In this document: one piece after another, positions 7,193 through 16,783 of the stretch | Layout: every line of letters begins with the position of its first letter | Numbering within the stretch: the first letter of the stretch is position 1 | Position numbers and translations under genes: made by a program | The notes under the pieces: generated by a model | What the model was told of the DNA's origin: nothing | The model's database searches: none | What the model saw: the letters and a program-made list of their open reading frames with translations, nothing else | Source: Bacillota bacterium | GTDB taxonomy: Bacteria; Bacillota; UBA4882; UBA8346 | Length of the DNA stretch: 62,638 bases | Assembly (NCBI GenBank): GCA_023429995.1 | Contig: JAEZCE010000051.1 | Span: forward strand, 1 to 62,638 | Direction: 5' to 3'

Positions 7193-10100
7193 ATGACACA
7201 AAAAGACTCAGTCCCCCAAAAACAAGGCCTTTATAACCCAAGCTATGAGCATGACGCTTGCGGTATTGGTTTGGTTGTTAACATCAAAGGGATGCAATCT
7301 CACGAAATCATTCGTCAAGGTTTAACGGTTCTGATGAATTTGGACCATCGAGGAGCCCGCGGCGCCGAACCCAACAGCGGAGATGGCGCCGGAATTTTAC
7401 TTCAAATTCCGCATCAGTTCATAAAAAATGAATTTTCAAAGCTTGGAATGGTCATTCCGAACCCTGGCGAATATGCGGTTGGAATGATTTTTTTACCGGC
7501 GGATTCCGTTCTTCGACAGCAATGCGAAAAAATCCTTGCCGAGATCGTTTCGAAGGAAGGCCAAAATTTATTAGGATGGCGGACCGTTCCAACCTGTGAT
7601 TCTTCCCTTGGCAATTCGGCTAAATCATGTCAACCCTTTATGCGTCAAATCATTATCGGGCGAAGTCCCGACATCCAAGACGAACTGGCCTTCGAACGCA
7701 AGTTATATCTTATCCGCAAACAATCCGAAAAAGCTATCCGGTATTCCGGGATTCCCGGTTATAATTCCTTCTATGTCGCCTCACTTTCCGCCCGTACCAT
7801 TGTGTATAAAGGAATGTTAATTCCGGAACAACTTATCGAATATTATCCCGATTTAAGCGATCCCTCTATGGAATCGGCGTTGGCCCTGGTCCATTCCCGC
7901 TTTAGCACCAATACCTTCCCCAGTTGGGAAAGAGCCCATCCAAACCGTTTTATCATCCATAACGGCGAGATTAATACCCTGCGCGGGAATGTCAACTGGA
8001 TGCATGCCCGGGAATCGATGTTTGAATCGAAAATCTTCGGCGACGATATTTCAAAAGTTTTGCCGGTGGTTAATTCCGACGGCAGCGATTCGGCCATATT
8101 CGATGAATGTCTGGAATTTCTCACCCTGGCCGGCCGTTCCCTTCCTCACGCCATGATGATGATGATACCGGAACCTTGGTCGAAACATGAACATATGCCC
8201 GCAGAGAAAAAGGCTTTTTATGAATATCATAGCTGCTTAATGGAACCATGGGATGGCCCGGCAGCCATGGCTTTTTCCGATGGCAAAATTGTCGGGGCGG
8301 TGCTTGACCGGAATGGTCTCAGACCTTCCCGTTATTACATTACCAAAGATGGTTTGGTGGTTATGGCTTCGGAAGTCGGCGTTATTGACCTACCGCCCGA
8401 ACAAATCCTGGAAAAAGGGCGATTACGACCAGGCCGGATGTTGCTCATTGATACCGAGGCCGGAAAAATCATTTCCGATGAGGAACTCAAGCACAATTTG
8501 GCAGTCAAACATCCCTATCAAGAATGGTTAGATCAATACTTGGTGAAACTGGAAGATTTACCTCCCGCTTCCGATGTCCCGGCCGATGATCCGAAGACTC
8601 TTTTAGAGCGGCAAAAAGCGTTCGGATACACCTATGAGGATTTACGCATGGTGTTGGCGCCAATGGCCAGGGATATGGTGGAACCAACCGGCGCAATGGG
8701 TATTGATACACCGCTGGCGGTTTTATCAGACAAGCCGCAGTTATTGTATAATTATTTTAAACAATTATTTGCCCAGGTTACCAATCCCCCGATTGATGCA
8801 ATTCGCGAGGAAATTGTGACCGGAACGGAAACATTCCTGGGATCGGAAGGCAATATACTCGATCCGCAGCCCCAAAGCTGCCGGCAATTGAAATTGAAGG
8901 TTCCGATTCTATCCAATGACGAATTGACAAAAATAGCCCGTTTGGATCAGCCAAGCTTTAAGGCGGTTACTCTTTCGATCCTGTTTAAAGCTTCCGAAGG
9001 CGGCGCGGGATTGAAACAGGCAATGGACTCCCTTTGCGCGGAGGCAAGTCGGAAAATTAAAGCCGGGGCCAATATTATTATTCTTTCGGATCGCGGAATC
9101 AACGACCAAATGGCGGCAATTCCGGCTTTGCTGGCGGTATCGGGTTTACATCACCATTTGATCCGGGAACAAGTACGTACCCAGGTCAGCCTGGTGATTG
9201 AGTCCGCCGAACCCAGAGAAGTGCACCATTTTGCTTTATTGCTCGGTTATGGCGCTTCGGCGATCAATCCTTATTTGGCCTATGAATCCATTAAAGATTT
9301 GGTTGCCCAAAAGCTGTTGGTCAATATAGACGGCCATAAAGCCGAACATAACTATACCAAAGCTGTTGTCAAAGGTATTGTGAAGACCCTTTCAAAAATG
9401 GGTATTTCCACAATTCAAAGTTATCAAGGGGCTCAGATTTTTGAAGCCATCGGATTAAACCAATCCGTCATCGACCGTTACTTTACTTGGACACCATCGC
9501 GAATCGGCGGGATTGACCTTGAGGTCATCGCCCGGGAAGCCCAGCTCCGCCATAAAAACGCCTTTAGCGACCATGGCGTCAAAGAAAAGGTCTTGGAAAC
9601 CGGCGGCTATTATCAATGGCGCCGGAACGGCGAGAGTCATTTATACAATCCGGAAACTATTCACAAGTTGCAGCAAGCGTGCCGCAATAATGATTATCAA
9701 TTATTTAAGGACTATTCGAACCTGATCGATGATCAAACCCAAAAGCATTATACCTTGAGGGGGCTGCTCGGTTTTAAAACAACCGGTCAGGCGGTTCCCA
9801 TCGATGAGGTTGAATCGGTGGAATCGATTTGCAAGCGTTTTAAGACCGGGGCCATGTCTTACGGTTCCATCAGTCAGGAAGCGCATGAAGCGTTGGCTGT
9901 CGCCATGAACCGGATCGGCGGTAAGAGTAATACCGGTGAGGGCGGCGAAGATCCTTCCCGTTTTGTTACTGCTGCCAACGGCGATTCCAAATGCAGCGCA
10001 ATTAAGCAAGTTGCTTCCGGAAGATTCGGCGTTACCAGTGAATATTTAGTGAACGCCAGGGAAATTCAAATCAAAATGGCCCAAGGGGCTAAACCCGGTG

Positions 10101-11794
10101 AAGGCGGTCAGTTGCCCGGCAGGAAAGTTTATCCATGGGTTGCAACCGTACGGCACTCCACTCCGGGTGTGGGCCTGATCTCTCCTCCGCCTCACCATGA
10201 TATTTATTCCATTGAGGATTTAGCGGAGTTAATTCATGATTTAAAGAATGCCAATCAACAAGCCCGAATCAGTGTAAAACTGGTTTCGGAGGTCGGAGTC
10301 GGAACAATTGCCGCCGGTGTGGCCAAAGGACGGGCCGATTTAATTCTAATCAGCGGCTATGACGGTGGAACCGGCGCCTCACCCCGCTCCAGCATTAAAC
10401 ATGCCGGACTTCCCTGGGAACTGGGACTGGCGGAAACTCACCAGACTTTGTTACTGAACAATTTAAGAAGCCGGGTGGTGCTGGAAACCGACGGCAAGCT
10501 CATGACCGGTAGAGATGTTGCAATTGCCGCGTTGTTAGGCGCTGAAGAATATGGTTTTGCAACAATGCCTTTGGTCGCTTTGGGTTGCGTCATGATGAGA
10601 GTGTGCAATCTGGATACCTGTCCTGTGGGTATTGCCACCCAAAATCCCGAACTTCGCAAAAAGTTCTGTGGCGATCCGGATCATATTGTCAATCTGATGC
10701 GCTTTATCGCCCAAGAATTGCGGGAAATCATGGCTGAGCTTGGTTTTAGAACCATCCATGAAATGATTGGACGAACCGATAAACTGGAACCCGCCAAAGC
10801 GCTTCAACATTGGAAGACAAAGGATCTCGATTTCTCCAGCATCCTTTATCAACCCAAAGTCGGGCCCGAAGTCGGTCATTATTGTCAAATCAGCCAGAAT
10901 CACGGCCTTGAGACGGCGCTTGACAACCAACACCTTTTAAAAATCTGTGAACCGGCCCTCAGCAGCGGCCAGCCCGTTCAGGCCATTTTGCCGATCCGCA
11001 ATACCAACCGGGTTGTAGGCACCATTCTCGGCAGCGAAGTTACCCGTAAATACGGCGCCAAAGGATTGCCTGAAGATACGATCAAACTTCATTTCCAAGG
11101 TTCAGCCGGACAAAGCTTCGGAGCCTTTGTCCCCCGGGGAATTACATTGAGCTTGGAAGGCGATGCCAATGACTACCTTGGCAAAGGACTTTCCGGCGGA
11201 AAAATCATCGTTTATCCTCCGGCAAAATCGACCTTTAATCCGGAAAGCAATATCATCATCGGCAATGTTGCTTTTTATGGCGCAACCAGCGGCGAAGCCT
11301 ATATTAACGGTGTTGCCGGCGAGCGTTTTTGTGTGAGAAACAGCGGTATCAAAGCCGTTGTCGAATCTGTCGGCGACCATGGTTGCGAATATATGACCGG
11401 AGGCCGTGTCGTAGTCCTGGGTTCCACCGGACGCAATTTTGCAGCGGGGATGTCCGGCGGTATTGCCTATATTATCGACGAAGCCGGCTATTTTAAAGAA
11501 CGTTGCAACTTTGAGATGGTTGATTTGGAAACCCTATCCGACGAAGAAGAAATTGCCGAATTAAAACAAATGGTTGCATCTCATGCCCAATATACCGGCA
11601 GTACCCGGAGTAAACTAATCCTTGAGAACTGGGATGGTTACCTCCGGAAATTTGTCAGAGTGATCCCCCGGGATTATAAACGGGTCTTGGAAACAATGAA
11701 ATCGCTGGAAAAGAGCGGATTAAGTAAAGAGGAAGTGTTTATGGCCGCTTTTGAAGCCAATAAGAGCGATTTGAAGAGGGTTAGCGGTAATTAA
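7193..11794 (+). CDS. gltB: glutamate synthase large subunit
   Basis: A 1533-residue enzyme, the usual length. It makes two glutamates from glutamine and 2-oxoglutarate, the second half of the GS-GOGAT route of ammonium assimilation. Cys23 in HDACGIG is the glutaminase nucleophile and should become the N-terminus after removal of a 22-residue propeptide. After the class II amidotransferase domain (to about 430) come the central domain and the FMN-binding synthase domain (about 820-1190). The 3Fe-4S cysteines lie in CVMMRVCNLDTCPVG near 1132-1143. A GXGXG beta-helix domain ends the protein. The start is ATG 7193 behind GGAAAGG. gltD follows after 48 bases. Confidence 0.97.
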   Translation: MTQKDSVPQKQGLYNPSYEHDACGIGLVVNIKGMQSHEIIRQGLTVLMNLDHRGARGAEPNSGDGAGILLQIPHQFIKNEFSKLGMVIPNPGEYAVGMIFLPADSVLRQQCEKILAEIVSKEGQNLLGWRTVPTCDSSLGNSAKSCQPFMRQIIIGRSPDIQDELAFERKLYLIRKQSEKAIRYSGIPGYNSFYVASLSARTIVYKGMLIPEQLIEYYPDLSDPSMESALALVHSRFSTNTFPSWERAHPNRFIIHNGEINTLRGNVNWMHARESMFESKIFGDDISKVLPVVNSDGSDSAIFDECLEFLTLAGRSLPHAMMMMIPEPWSKHEHMPAEKKAFYEYHSCLMEPWDGPAAMAFSDGKIVGAVLDRNGLRPSRYYITKDGLVVMASEVGVIDLPPEQILEKGRLRPGRMLLIDTEAGKIISDEELKHNLAVKHPYQEWLDQYLVKLEDLPPASDVPADDPKTLLERQKAFGYTYEDLRMVLAPMARDMVEPTGAMGIDTPLAVLSDKPQLLYNYFKQLFAQVTNPPIDAIREEIVTGTETFLGSEGNILDPQPQSCRQLKLKVPILSNDELTKIARLDQPSFKAVTLSILFKASEGGAGLKQAMDSLCAEASRKIKAGANIIILSDRGINDQMAAIPALLAVSGLHHHLIREQVRTQVSLVIESAEPREVHHFALLLGYGASAINPYLAYESIKDLVAQKLLVNIDGHKAEHNYTKAVVKGIVKTLSKMGISTIQSYQGAQIFEAIGLNQSVIDRYFTWTPSRIGGIDLEVIAREAQLRHKNAFSDHGVKEKVLETGGYYQWRRNGESHLYNPETIHKLQQACRNNDYQLFKDYSNLIDDQTQKHYTLRGLLGFKTTGQAVPIDEVESVESICKRFKTGAMSYGSISQEAHEALAVAMNRIGGKSNTGEGGEDPSRFVTAANGDSKCSAIKQVASGRFGVTSEYLVNAREIQIKMAQGAKPGEGGQLPGRKVYPWVATVRHSTPGVGLISPPPHHDIYSIEDLAELIHDLKNANQQARISVKLVSEVGVGTIAAGVAKGRADLILISGYDGGTGASPRSSIKHAGLPWELGLAETHQTLLLNNLRSRVVLETDGKLMTGRDVAIAALLGAEEYGFATMPLVALGCVMMRVCNLDTCPVGIATQNPELRKKFCGDPDHIVNLMRFIAQELREIMAELGFRTIHEMIGRTDKLEPAKALQHWKTKDLDFSSILYQPKVGPEVGHYCQISQNHGLETALDNQHLLKICEPALSSGQPVQAILPIRNTNRVVGTILGSEVTRKYGAKGLPEDTIKLHFQGSAGQSFGAFVPRGITLSLEGDANDYLGKGLSGGKIIVYPPAKSTFNPESNIIIGNVAFYGATSGEAYINGVAGERFCVRNSGIKAVVESVGDHGCEYMTGGRVVVLGSTGRNFAAGMSGGIAYIIDEAGYFKERCNFEMVDLETLSDEEEIAELKQMVASHAQYTGSTRSKLILENWDGYLRKFVRVIPRDYKRVLETMKSLEKSGLSKEEVFMAAFEANKSDLKRVSGN

Positions 11795-11842
11795 TGATAG
11801 CGTAATGAATTCATTTTATTTAATGTTTGTGGAGGACTTATA

Positions 11843-13315
11843 ATGGGTAAGCCAACCGGATTTTTAGAATACAAACGGGAATTGCCGTCCGATCGCCCCC
11901 CTAAGGAACGGCTCAAAGATTGGAACGAGTTTCATGAGCATTTCCCGGAAGAACAACAGCAATTACAAGGAGCCCGTTGTATGGACTGCGGCGTTCCATT
12001 CTGTCATAGCGGGCTTTTAATCAATGGTATGGCTTCCGGCTGTCCACTGAATAATTTAATTCCGGAATGGAATGATTTGGTCTTCCGCGGTTTATGGCAT
12101 GAAGCTGTAAAACGTTTGGTACAGACCAATTGCTTTCCCGAGTTTACCGGCAGAGTTTGTCCGGCCCCTTGTGAGGGTTCATGTACTTTGGGAATGCATG
12201 AACCGGCAGTAACCATTAAAACCAATGAATGTTCCATCATTGATAAAGCTTTTGAAGAAGGCTGGATTGTTCCCGAACCCCCTGCAAAGCGGAGCGGGAA
12301 AAAAGTAGCGGTAATCGGTTCCGGCCCTTCGGGACTTGCCTGCGCGAATATGCTTAACAAAGCCGGACATACGGTGACCGTGTTTGAGAGGGCCGACCGG
12401 ATCGGCGGCCTCTTAATGTATGGGATTCCCAACATGAAGTTGGACAAGAAAATTGTCCAGCGGCGGGTTGACCTGATGGCCGCCGAGGGAGTCGCCTTTG
12501 TCACCAAAACCGAGATCGGTAAAGATTATGAAGCCGCTAAACTGCTGAAAGAATTCGATGCCGTGGTTCTATGCGGCGGAGCTACCAAATCCCGCGATTT
12601 GGCTGTTGAGGGCAGAGGGTTAAAAGGCGTCCATTTCGCAATGGACTTTTTAACGGCCAATACCAAGAGTTTGCTGGATTCGGCTCACCAAGACGGCCAA
12701 TACATTTCTGCCAAGGATAAAGATGTTATTGTCATCGGAGGCGGCGATACGGGTACCGATTGTGTGGCCACCGCTTTACGTCACGATTGCAAGAGTTTAG
12801 CCCAATTTGAAATTGTCCCGATGCCTCCCAATGCGAGAACTGCCGATAATCCTTGGCCCCAATGGCCGAAGATTTACAAGCTCGACTACGGCCAGGAAGA
12901 AGCGGCTGAAATTTTTGGAGCGGATCCTCGTCTCTATTGTATCAATACCAAAAAATTAGTTGGCGATGATAACGGCCAATTGAAAGAAGTCCATACTGTC
13001 GCCGTCAAGTGGGAAAAAGACAACAATGGCCGCTTTGTTCCCAAGGAAGTCCCGGGGAGTGAAAAAGTCTGGCCGGCCCAGTTGGTTTTGCTCGCCATGG
13101 GGTTCCTCGGTCCAGAGGAGAACTTACTGAAGGCTTTCGGTGTTGAGCAAGACAGCCGTACCAATGCCAAAGCAGAATATGGCCAATTTACCACCAATGT
13201 TAAAGGTGTTTTCGCTGCCGGCGACATGCGGCGCGGCCAAAGTTTGGTGGTCTGGGCCATCAATGAAGGCATCGGCGCAGCCAGGGAATGTGACCAGTAT
13301 TTAATGGGGAAATGA
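11843..13315 (+). CDS. gltD: glutamate synthase small subunit
   Basis: A 490-residue partner of GltB that passes electrons from NAD(P)H through FAD and two 4Fe-4S clusters to the large subunit. Cluster cysteines lie in CMDCGVPFCHSG, GCPLNN and CPAPCEGSC (residues about 38-115). The FAD loop is GSGPSGLACANM near 156, the NADPH loop GGGDTGTD near 297, and the closing FAD motif FAAGDMRRG near 460. The start is ATG 11843 behind GGAGG. It is co-transcribed with gltB from the promoter at 7078-7107. Confidence 0.97.
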   Translation: MGKPTGFLEYKRELPSDRPPKERLKDWNEFHEHFPEEQQQLQGARCMDCGVPFCHSGLLINGMASGCPLNNLIPEWNDLVFRGLWHEAVKRLVQTNCFPEFTGRVCPAPCEGSCTLGMHEPAVTIKTNECSIIDKAFEEGWIVPEPPAKRSGKKVAVIGSGPSGLACANMLNKAGHTVTVFERADRIGGLLMYGIPNMKLDKKIVQRRVDLMAAEGVAFVTKTEIGKDYEAAKLLKEFDAVVLCGGATKSRDLAVEGRGLKGVHFAMDFLTANTKSLLDSAHQDGQYISAKDKDVIVIGGGDTGTDCVATALRHDCKSLAQFEIVPMPPNARTADNPWPQWPKIYKLDYGQEEAAEIFGADPRLYCINTKKLVGDDNGQLKEVHTVAVKWEKDNNGRFVPKEVPGSEKVWPAQLVLLAMGFLGPEENLLKAFGVEQDSRTNAKAEYGQFTTNVKGVFAAGDMRRGQSLVVWAINEGIGAARECDQYLMGK

Positions 13316-13356
13316 ATTAACTTTATCCCCCGATCCAATTAAAATAAGAATATCAT

Positions 13357-13442
13357 AAAATCCTACGATTAAAAACCGCCTAACGTTGAAAGGTACTTCC
13401 CTCTGAACGTAAAGTAGTTTAAAATGATAGTAGGATTTTTTG
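13357..13442 (+). terminator. long-loop terminator after gltD
   Basis: AAAATCCTAC (13357-13366) pairs with GTAGGATTTT (13430-13439), followed by TT and a T-rich stretch. The 63-base loop contains an inner ACGTT/AACGT pair. Confidence 0.55.
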
Positions 13443-13662
13443 TTTTTAATTTAAGAATGCCTATTTGACCTAACCCCCACCCCTTCCCTCAACTGATTGC
13501 TGCATTCTAGGCCAGGGAAGGGGTGACTCAGTTGTTTTTTCTCTGCATTTGAAGTGGGAAGTAGCTAGAAACTTGATTCTATGACTAATTTTATTGTATA
13601 AAAGTACCATAAAATCAATTCTAGCGGTCCAATAGCCTTTTTACCAAAGGAGCTCAATCGTC
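13443..13662. repeat. intergenic palindromic element, CCCCTTCCCT type
   Basis: ACCCCTTCCCT (13479-13489) pairs with AGGGAAGGGGT (13514-13524), 11 bp. The neighbouring CAACTGA (13490-13496) is complementary to TCAGTTG (13528-13534) in interleaved order, so the two stems could form a pseudoknot. TAGCTAG follows at 13562. Similar mixes of C-rich stems and TAGCTAG occur at 22097-22245 and 62476-62568. Confidence 0.5.
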
Positions 13663-14292
13663 ATGTTACATACCGAAAATATCGAAGTATTCAATTTCAA
13701 AGGGGCCTTCCGGGGTATGAGAAATCCCATGGCCAGCTGGCATCGGTCCGATACAGTCTTTGACGGCGCCAGCGGCGTATTGGTAACCTTAGGCGAAAAT
13801 GATCGCAAATTAGCTTTAACTTTAGTTGCCTCCGGAAGCGACCACCGCAAATTTATACGGCAAATCCTGGTGAGTATGGATATTATCGCGCCGGATTATT
13901 GGTGGAAGGAAATGGATACTTATAAAGTCGGTACCGTTGCCAATAGCACCAGCACCATGCACAAATTGACTTCAAAGCCGTTGACTATGGAGGATTTTAG
14001 CTGGGATCAACCCACGCCCTATCGCCAGCAACTGCTGGTACATTTGAATGAGCTAATCGACAGTTATAAAAAACTTGTCCAAAACGACGAAACCGAAGGG
14101 GCTAAAAAAATCTGGCGGGAATTGATTCAAGACCTGCCGATGAGTTTTCATTATACCCGCACATGGACCAGTAATTATGAAAGCCTGCGCCATATCTACC
14201 ACGCCAGAAAAAATCATAAACTCTCCGAGTGGCATGATTTCTGCAGAGCGCTGGAGACGTTGCCTTTCAGCGAATTAATTACGATTCAATAA
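13663..14292 (+). CDS. ThyX-like protein (putative alternative thymidylate synthase)
   Basis: A 209-residue protein started at ATG 13663 behind AAAGGAG. The arrangement FRGMRNPMASWHRSDT, then HRKFIRQILVSMDIIAPDYW and TYKVGTVANSTSTMHKL, then a C-terminal YHARKNHKLSEW recalls a Thy1/ThyX-related family seen in clostridia and their phages. The canonical ThyX signature RHRxxS with seven spaced residues is not obvious, so flavin-dependent dUMP methylation is an inference. The folate gene folA lies 143 bases downstream on the same strand, which fits a role in thymidylate or folate metabolism. No thyA is in the window. Confidence 0.5.
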   Translation: MLHTENIEVFNFKGAFRGMRNPMASWHRSDTVFDGASGVLVTLGENDRKLALTLVASGSDHRKFIRQILVSMDIIAPDYWWKEMDTYKVGTVANSTSTMHKLTSKPLTMEDFSWDQPTPYRQQLLVHLNELIDSYKKLVQNDETEGAKKIWRELIQDLPMSFHYTRTWTSNYESLRHIYHARKNHKLSEWHDFCRALETLPFSELITIQ

Positions 14293-14307
14293 AGAAATTT
14301 TAAAAGG

Positions 14308-14369
14308 TTTTTCTCTGTGTCTCCGCGCCTCTGTGGCTAAATGAATAGGCTGCAAAGACACGGAGAAAA
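14308..14369. repeat. imperfect hairpin of a dispersed CTCTGTGTCTCCG type
   Basis: TTTTTCTCTGTGTCT (ending 14322) can pair with AGACACGGAGAAAA (14356-14369) with one mismatch. The loop reads CCGCGCCTCTGTGGCTAA, a phrase that I have the impression recurs in intergenic DNA of unrelated bacteria. No coding potential is seen. Confidence 0.45.
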
Positions 14370-14435
14370 GCTTCATAAGAACAACCTCAAAGAGGCTAGG
14401 GTAAAAAATTATTCCTGGGTGGTGAAGGTGAAGCG

Positions 14436-14951
14436 GTGATTTCTTTAATAGCAGCGGTATCCAAAAACGGGGTCATTGGAAAAGACGGTCGTCTTCCATG
14501 GGATCTTCCTGCGGATCTCGCCTATTTCAAAAAAACCACCCTGGGACATCCGGTGATTATGGGCCGCAAAACCTTCGAATCTCTCGGTAAACCATTACCG
14601 GGGCGGGAAAATGTTGTGATAACCCGAAGTCGGAATCATGCCCCTCCAAATTGCCTGATCTTGCATTCCATCGATGAAGCCCTAACTTTTTGTGAGGATA
14701 AGCATGGTTTTATCATCGGTGGGTCTCAAATCTACCGGGAATTCTTCCCCTATGCCGACCGGCTTTATATTACTTTAATCAATGAGGACTTTGCGGGTGA
14801 TAGCTTCTTACCGGTGATCGAACCCCAAATGTGGCGGCTCATCTCTCAAACCAAAGGGGTACGGAACGAGCAAAACCCCTATGACTATTCTTTTTTGGTT
14901 TATGGCAAAGACTACAAAACAATTCATAACAGCGTTTTCCCTAATTCGTAA
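14436..14951 (+). CDS. folA: dihydrofolate reductase
   Basis: A 171-residue DHFR that reduces dihydrofolate to tetrahydrofolate with NADPH. The N-terminal MISLIAAVSKNGVIGKDG and the catalytic loop LPWDLPADLAYFKKTT carry the acidic residue that protonates the substrate. GRKTFESLGKPLPGR binds the NADPH phosphate, and FIIGGSQIYREF is the second cofactor strand. The start is GTG 14436 behind GGTGAAGG. Its 3' end overlaps the convergent flavoprotein gene by 28 bases. It lies near the ThyX-like gene. Confidence 0.95.
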   Translation: MISLIAAVSKNGVIGKDGRLPWDLPADLAYFKKTTLGHPVIMGRKTFESLGKPLPGRENVVITRSRNHAPPNCLILHSIDEALTFCEDKHGFIIGGSQIYREFFPYADRLYITLINEDFAGDSFLPVIEPQMWRLISQTKGVRNEQNPYDYSFLVYGKDYKTIHNSVFPNS

Positions 14952-15478
14952 GCTTCCTTGATAACTTGTTCCTGTTTTACAACTTCCCCTCTTTGGGAAA
15001 CTCCCGGTACTATCAATTGAGCGGTTAATCGCATCTCCAAATATTGCAATGCCTTTTCAAAAAATGCTATCACGGGCCGGACGGTTTCGGGATTATTTTC
15101 TTCAAAAGGGATGATAATTGCTGCTTTTTTACCCCTGATGCCTTTTCTATTTGGTTCACCATTAAAATAGGCTAGCCGGTCAATAAAACATTTGATGAGT
15201 GCGGTTGGCCCATACCAATATACCGGGGTGCCAAAAATAATGATATCGCTGGCAATGATTTTATGGTAAATAGAAATCATGTCGTCATTTCGGGTACATT
15301 CTTGGGTAATCCAGCAAACATGGCATCCGGTACACTCCTGGATTGTTAAATCACCTAAGAACAATGTTTCCGTAATTGCTCCCTTCTCCCGGGCTCCCTC
15401 CAATGTCTTTTCCATTAAAACATGGGTATTTCCGTTTTTCCGCGGACTTCCCATTATCCCCAATACTTGTCCGGCCAT
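14924..15478 (-). CDS. NADPH-dependent FMN reductase / iron-sulfur flavoprotein family
   Basis: A 184-residue flavodoxin-fold protein. The FMN phosphate loop is GSPRKNGNT (residues 10-18). A cysteine cluster CTGCHVCWITQEC follows near 49-61, and GTPVYWYGP binds the flavin ring. The cluster resembles that of Isf-type flavoproteins but with different spacing, so an iron-sulfur centre is possible rather than certain. It follows the GNAT gene by 6 bases on the same strand, so the two are very likely one operon. A second protein of this family is at 44368. The substrate is unknown. Confidence 0.85.
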   Translation of the reverse strand: MAGQVLGIMGSPRKNGNTHVLMEKTLEGAREKGAITETLFLGDLTIQECTGCHVCWITQECTRNDDMISIYHKIIASDIIIFGTPVYWYGPTALIKCFIDRLAYFNGEPNRKGIRGKKAAIIIPFEENNPETVRPVIAFFEKALQYLEMRLTAQLIVPGVSQRGEVVKQEQVIKEAYELGKTLL

Positions 15479-15484
15479 TTTCGA

Positions 15485-16012
15485 TTACCGCCTCTCCATT
15501 TGTGATTCAACCCGTTCAAACCATTTGGAATCGGCCAATACGACCGAACGTTCCTTGTGCCACTTTGGGGCCGTCCAGTACCGTTCCAGAAGCATTACGG
15601 CTTCTTCTTGGCTTACCAAACGGAACCCATATTTTTGGTAAAACTGTATGGCCCAAAAAGCATCGGTCCAGGTTCCAATCAAAACCGGCCCGGAAATGGA
15701 CTGATATAAATGGGTAAGAAGCTTGCCGCCAATCCCCCGATGCTGCATTCCCGTTTGTACATAGGCGTGTCGGATCAAGGTTACATCTTTTAGGGGCTGC
15801 ACACCCATGACCCCTACCAACCTTTGGTCCGTCTCATATCCCCAGAAATTGATACCGCTTTTGATTTCCCTTTCCAGTCTATCCTCCGACATATAAGGAA
15901 TATGATAATGTTCAGCCGGGATTATCTTCCGATATATTTGGGCGGCATCATTAATGATTTGATAAATTTCTTGAAAATCCCCATGGATTGAGTGCTCACA
16001 TTGACGAATCAT
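15485..16012 (-). CDS. GNAT family N-acetyltransferase
   Basis: A 175-residue acetyltransferase started at ATG 16012, five bases after AAAGGTGG; the ATG at 16036 lacks a site. The acetyl-CoA-binding block is VQTGMQHRGIGGKLL, and YQKYGFRLVSQEE is the typical C-terminal motif. LVGVMGVQPLKDVTLIRHA forms the central strands. The last 30 residues (YWTAPKWHKERSVVLAD) suit a small-molecule or peptide substrate that cannot be named. It is first gene of a two-gene operon with the flavoprotein at 14924. Confidence 0.85.
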   Translation of the reverse strand: MIRQCEHSIHGDFQEIYQIINDAAQIYRKIIPAEHYHIPYMSEDRLEREIKSGINFWGYETDQRLVGVMGVQPLKDVTLIRHAYVQTGMQHRGIGGKLLTHLYQSISGPVLIGTWTDAFWAIQFYQKYGFRLVSQEEAVMLLERYWTAPKWHKERSVVLADSKWFERVESQMERR

Positions 16013-16212
16013 GTTTACCACCTTTTTGAAAATCAATTTTTTCTTTCCTCATGGGTAATATAACATGACCGCACTATCTTCCAACAGCTCCACTTGGGCG
16101 CTTTTTTCAAGGTACCAATTATAAAAGCGTATATTGAGAATTGTCGGGGGCATTTTAATTCATAAAGTTTTAAAAAAGTACGGATGCCTAAAGCTCATTT
16201 TTACCCTAAAAG

Positions 16213-16770
16213 GTGATCATCATCGAAGATATTTTAAATAAGGTTATTCTTTATCATATTGCGCCGACTATTCTGAGGCTAAAACCGGCTAATCTAATTA
16301 ATTTCACGGAATCTAACCGACTCTACCCATCGTGGCGTGATTTTCCGAGAAGGCAATTCCGGGCCTTCTTCGCTGATTTTCCTTTTCATCAAAAAATTGA
16401 ATGTCAAGAAATCTATCATCAGCCTGGAAAACAAGCCCTCGTCCTGTTCTATAATAAGACAATGCTGGAAAAAGTCCTCTTTAACCAAAAAAACCGGAAT
16501 TTCTTGGCAGATTGCGGGTATCCAATAAATCAAAATGTCGGCGGGTATTTCGATCAACTATCCCATAGACTGCTTTACCCAAAATTCCCCCACGAACTCG
16601 GAGTGTTTTTGGGAATCCCTCTTGGCGATGTCATGGGCTTTATTGCCAATAACGGGAAAAACTATATTTTTAATCATTATTGGAAAGTGTATCAAAATCC
16701 TCTTAGCGCAAAAAAAATTTTCGCTTCTTTTGATCAGGCGAAAATTGATTTATACAGAAGATTCTGTTAA
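16213..16770 (+). CDS. DUF3793 family protein
   Basis: A 185-residue protein matching the DUF3793 layout: an early LYHIAPTILRLKPANLINF, a middle ALVLFYNKTMLEKVL, and the hallmark FPHELGVFLGIPLGDVMGFI followed by HYWKVYQNP. The family is common in anaerobic Bacillota, often beside flavodoxins, and has no known function. The start is uncertain. GTG 16213 lies inside AAAAGGTGAT, which would make a good ribosome site for a start a few bases later, but only ATC or ATT codons are there. Confidence 0.75.
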   Translation: MIIIEDILNKVILYHIAPTILRLKPANLINFTESNRLYPSWRDFPRRQFRAFFADFPFHQKIECQEIYHQPGKQALVLFYNKTMLEKVLFNQKNRNFLADCGYPINQNVGGYFDQLSHRLLYPKFPHELGVFLGIPLGDVMGFIANNGKNYIFNHYWKVYQNPLSAKKIFASFDQAKIDLYRRFC

Positions 16771-16783
16771 AGAGTACCCGCTA

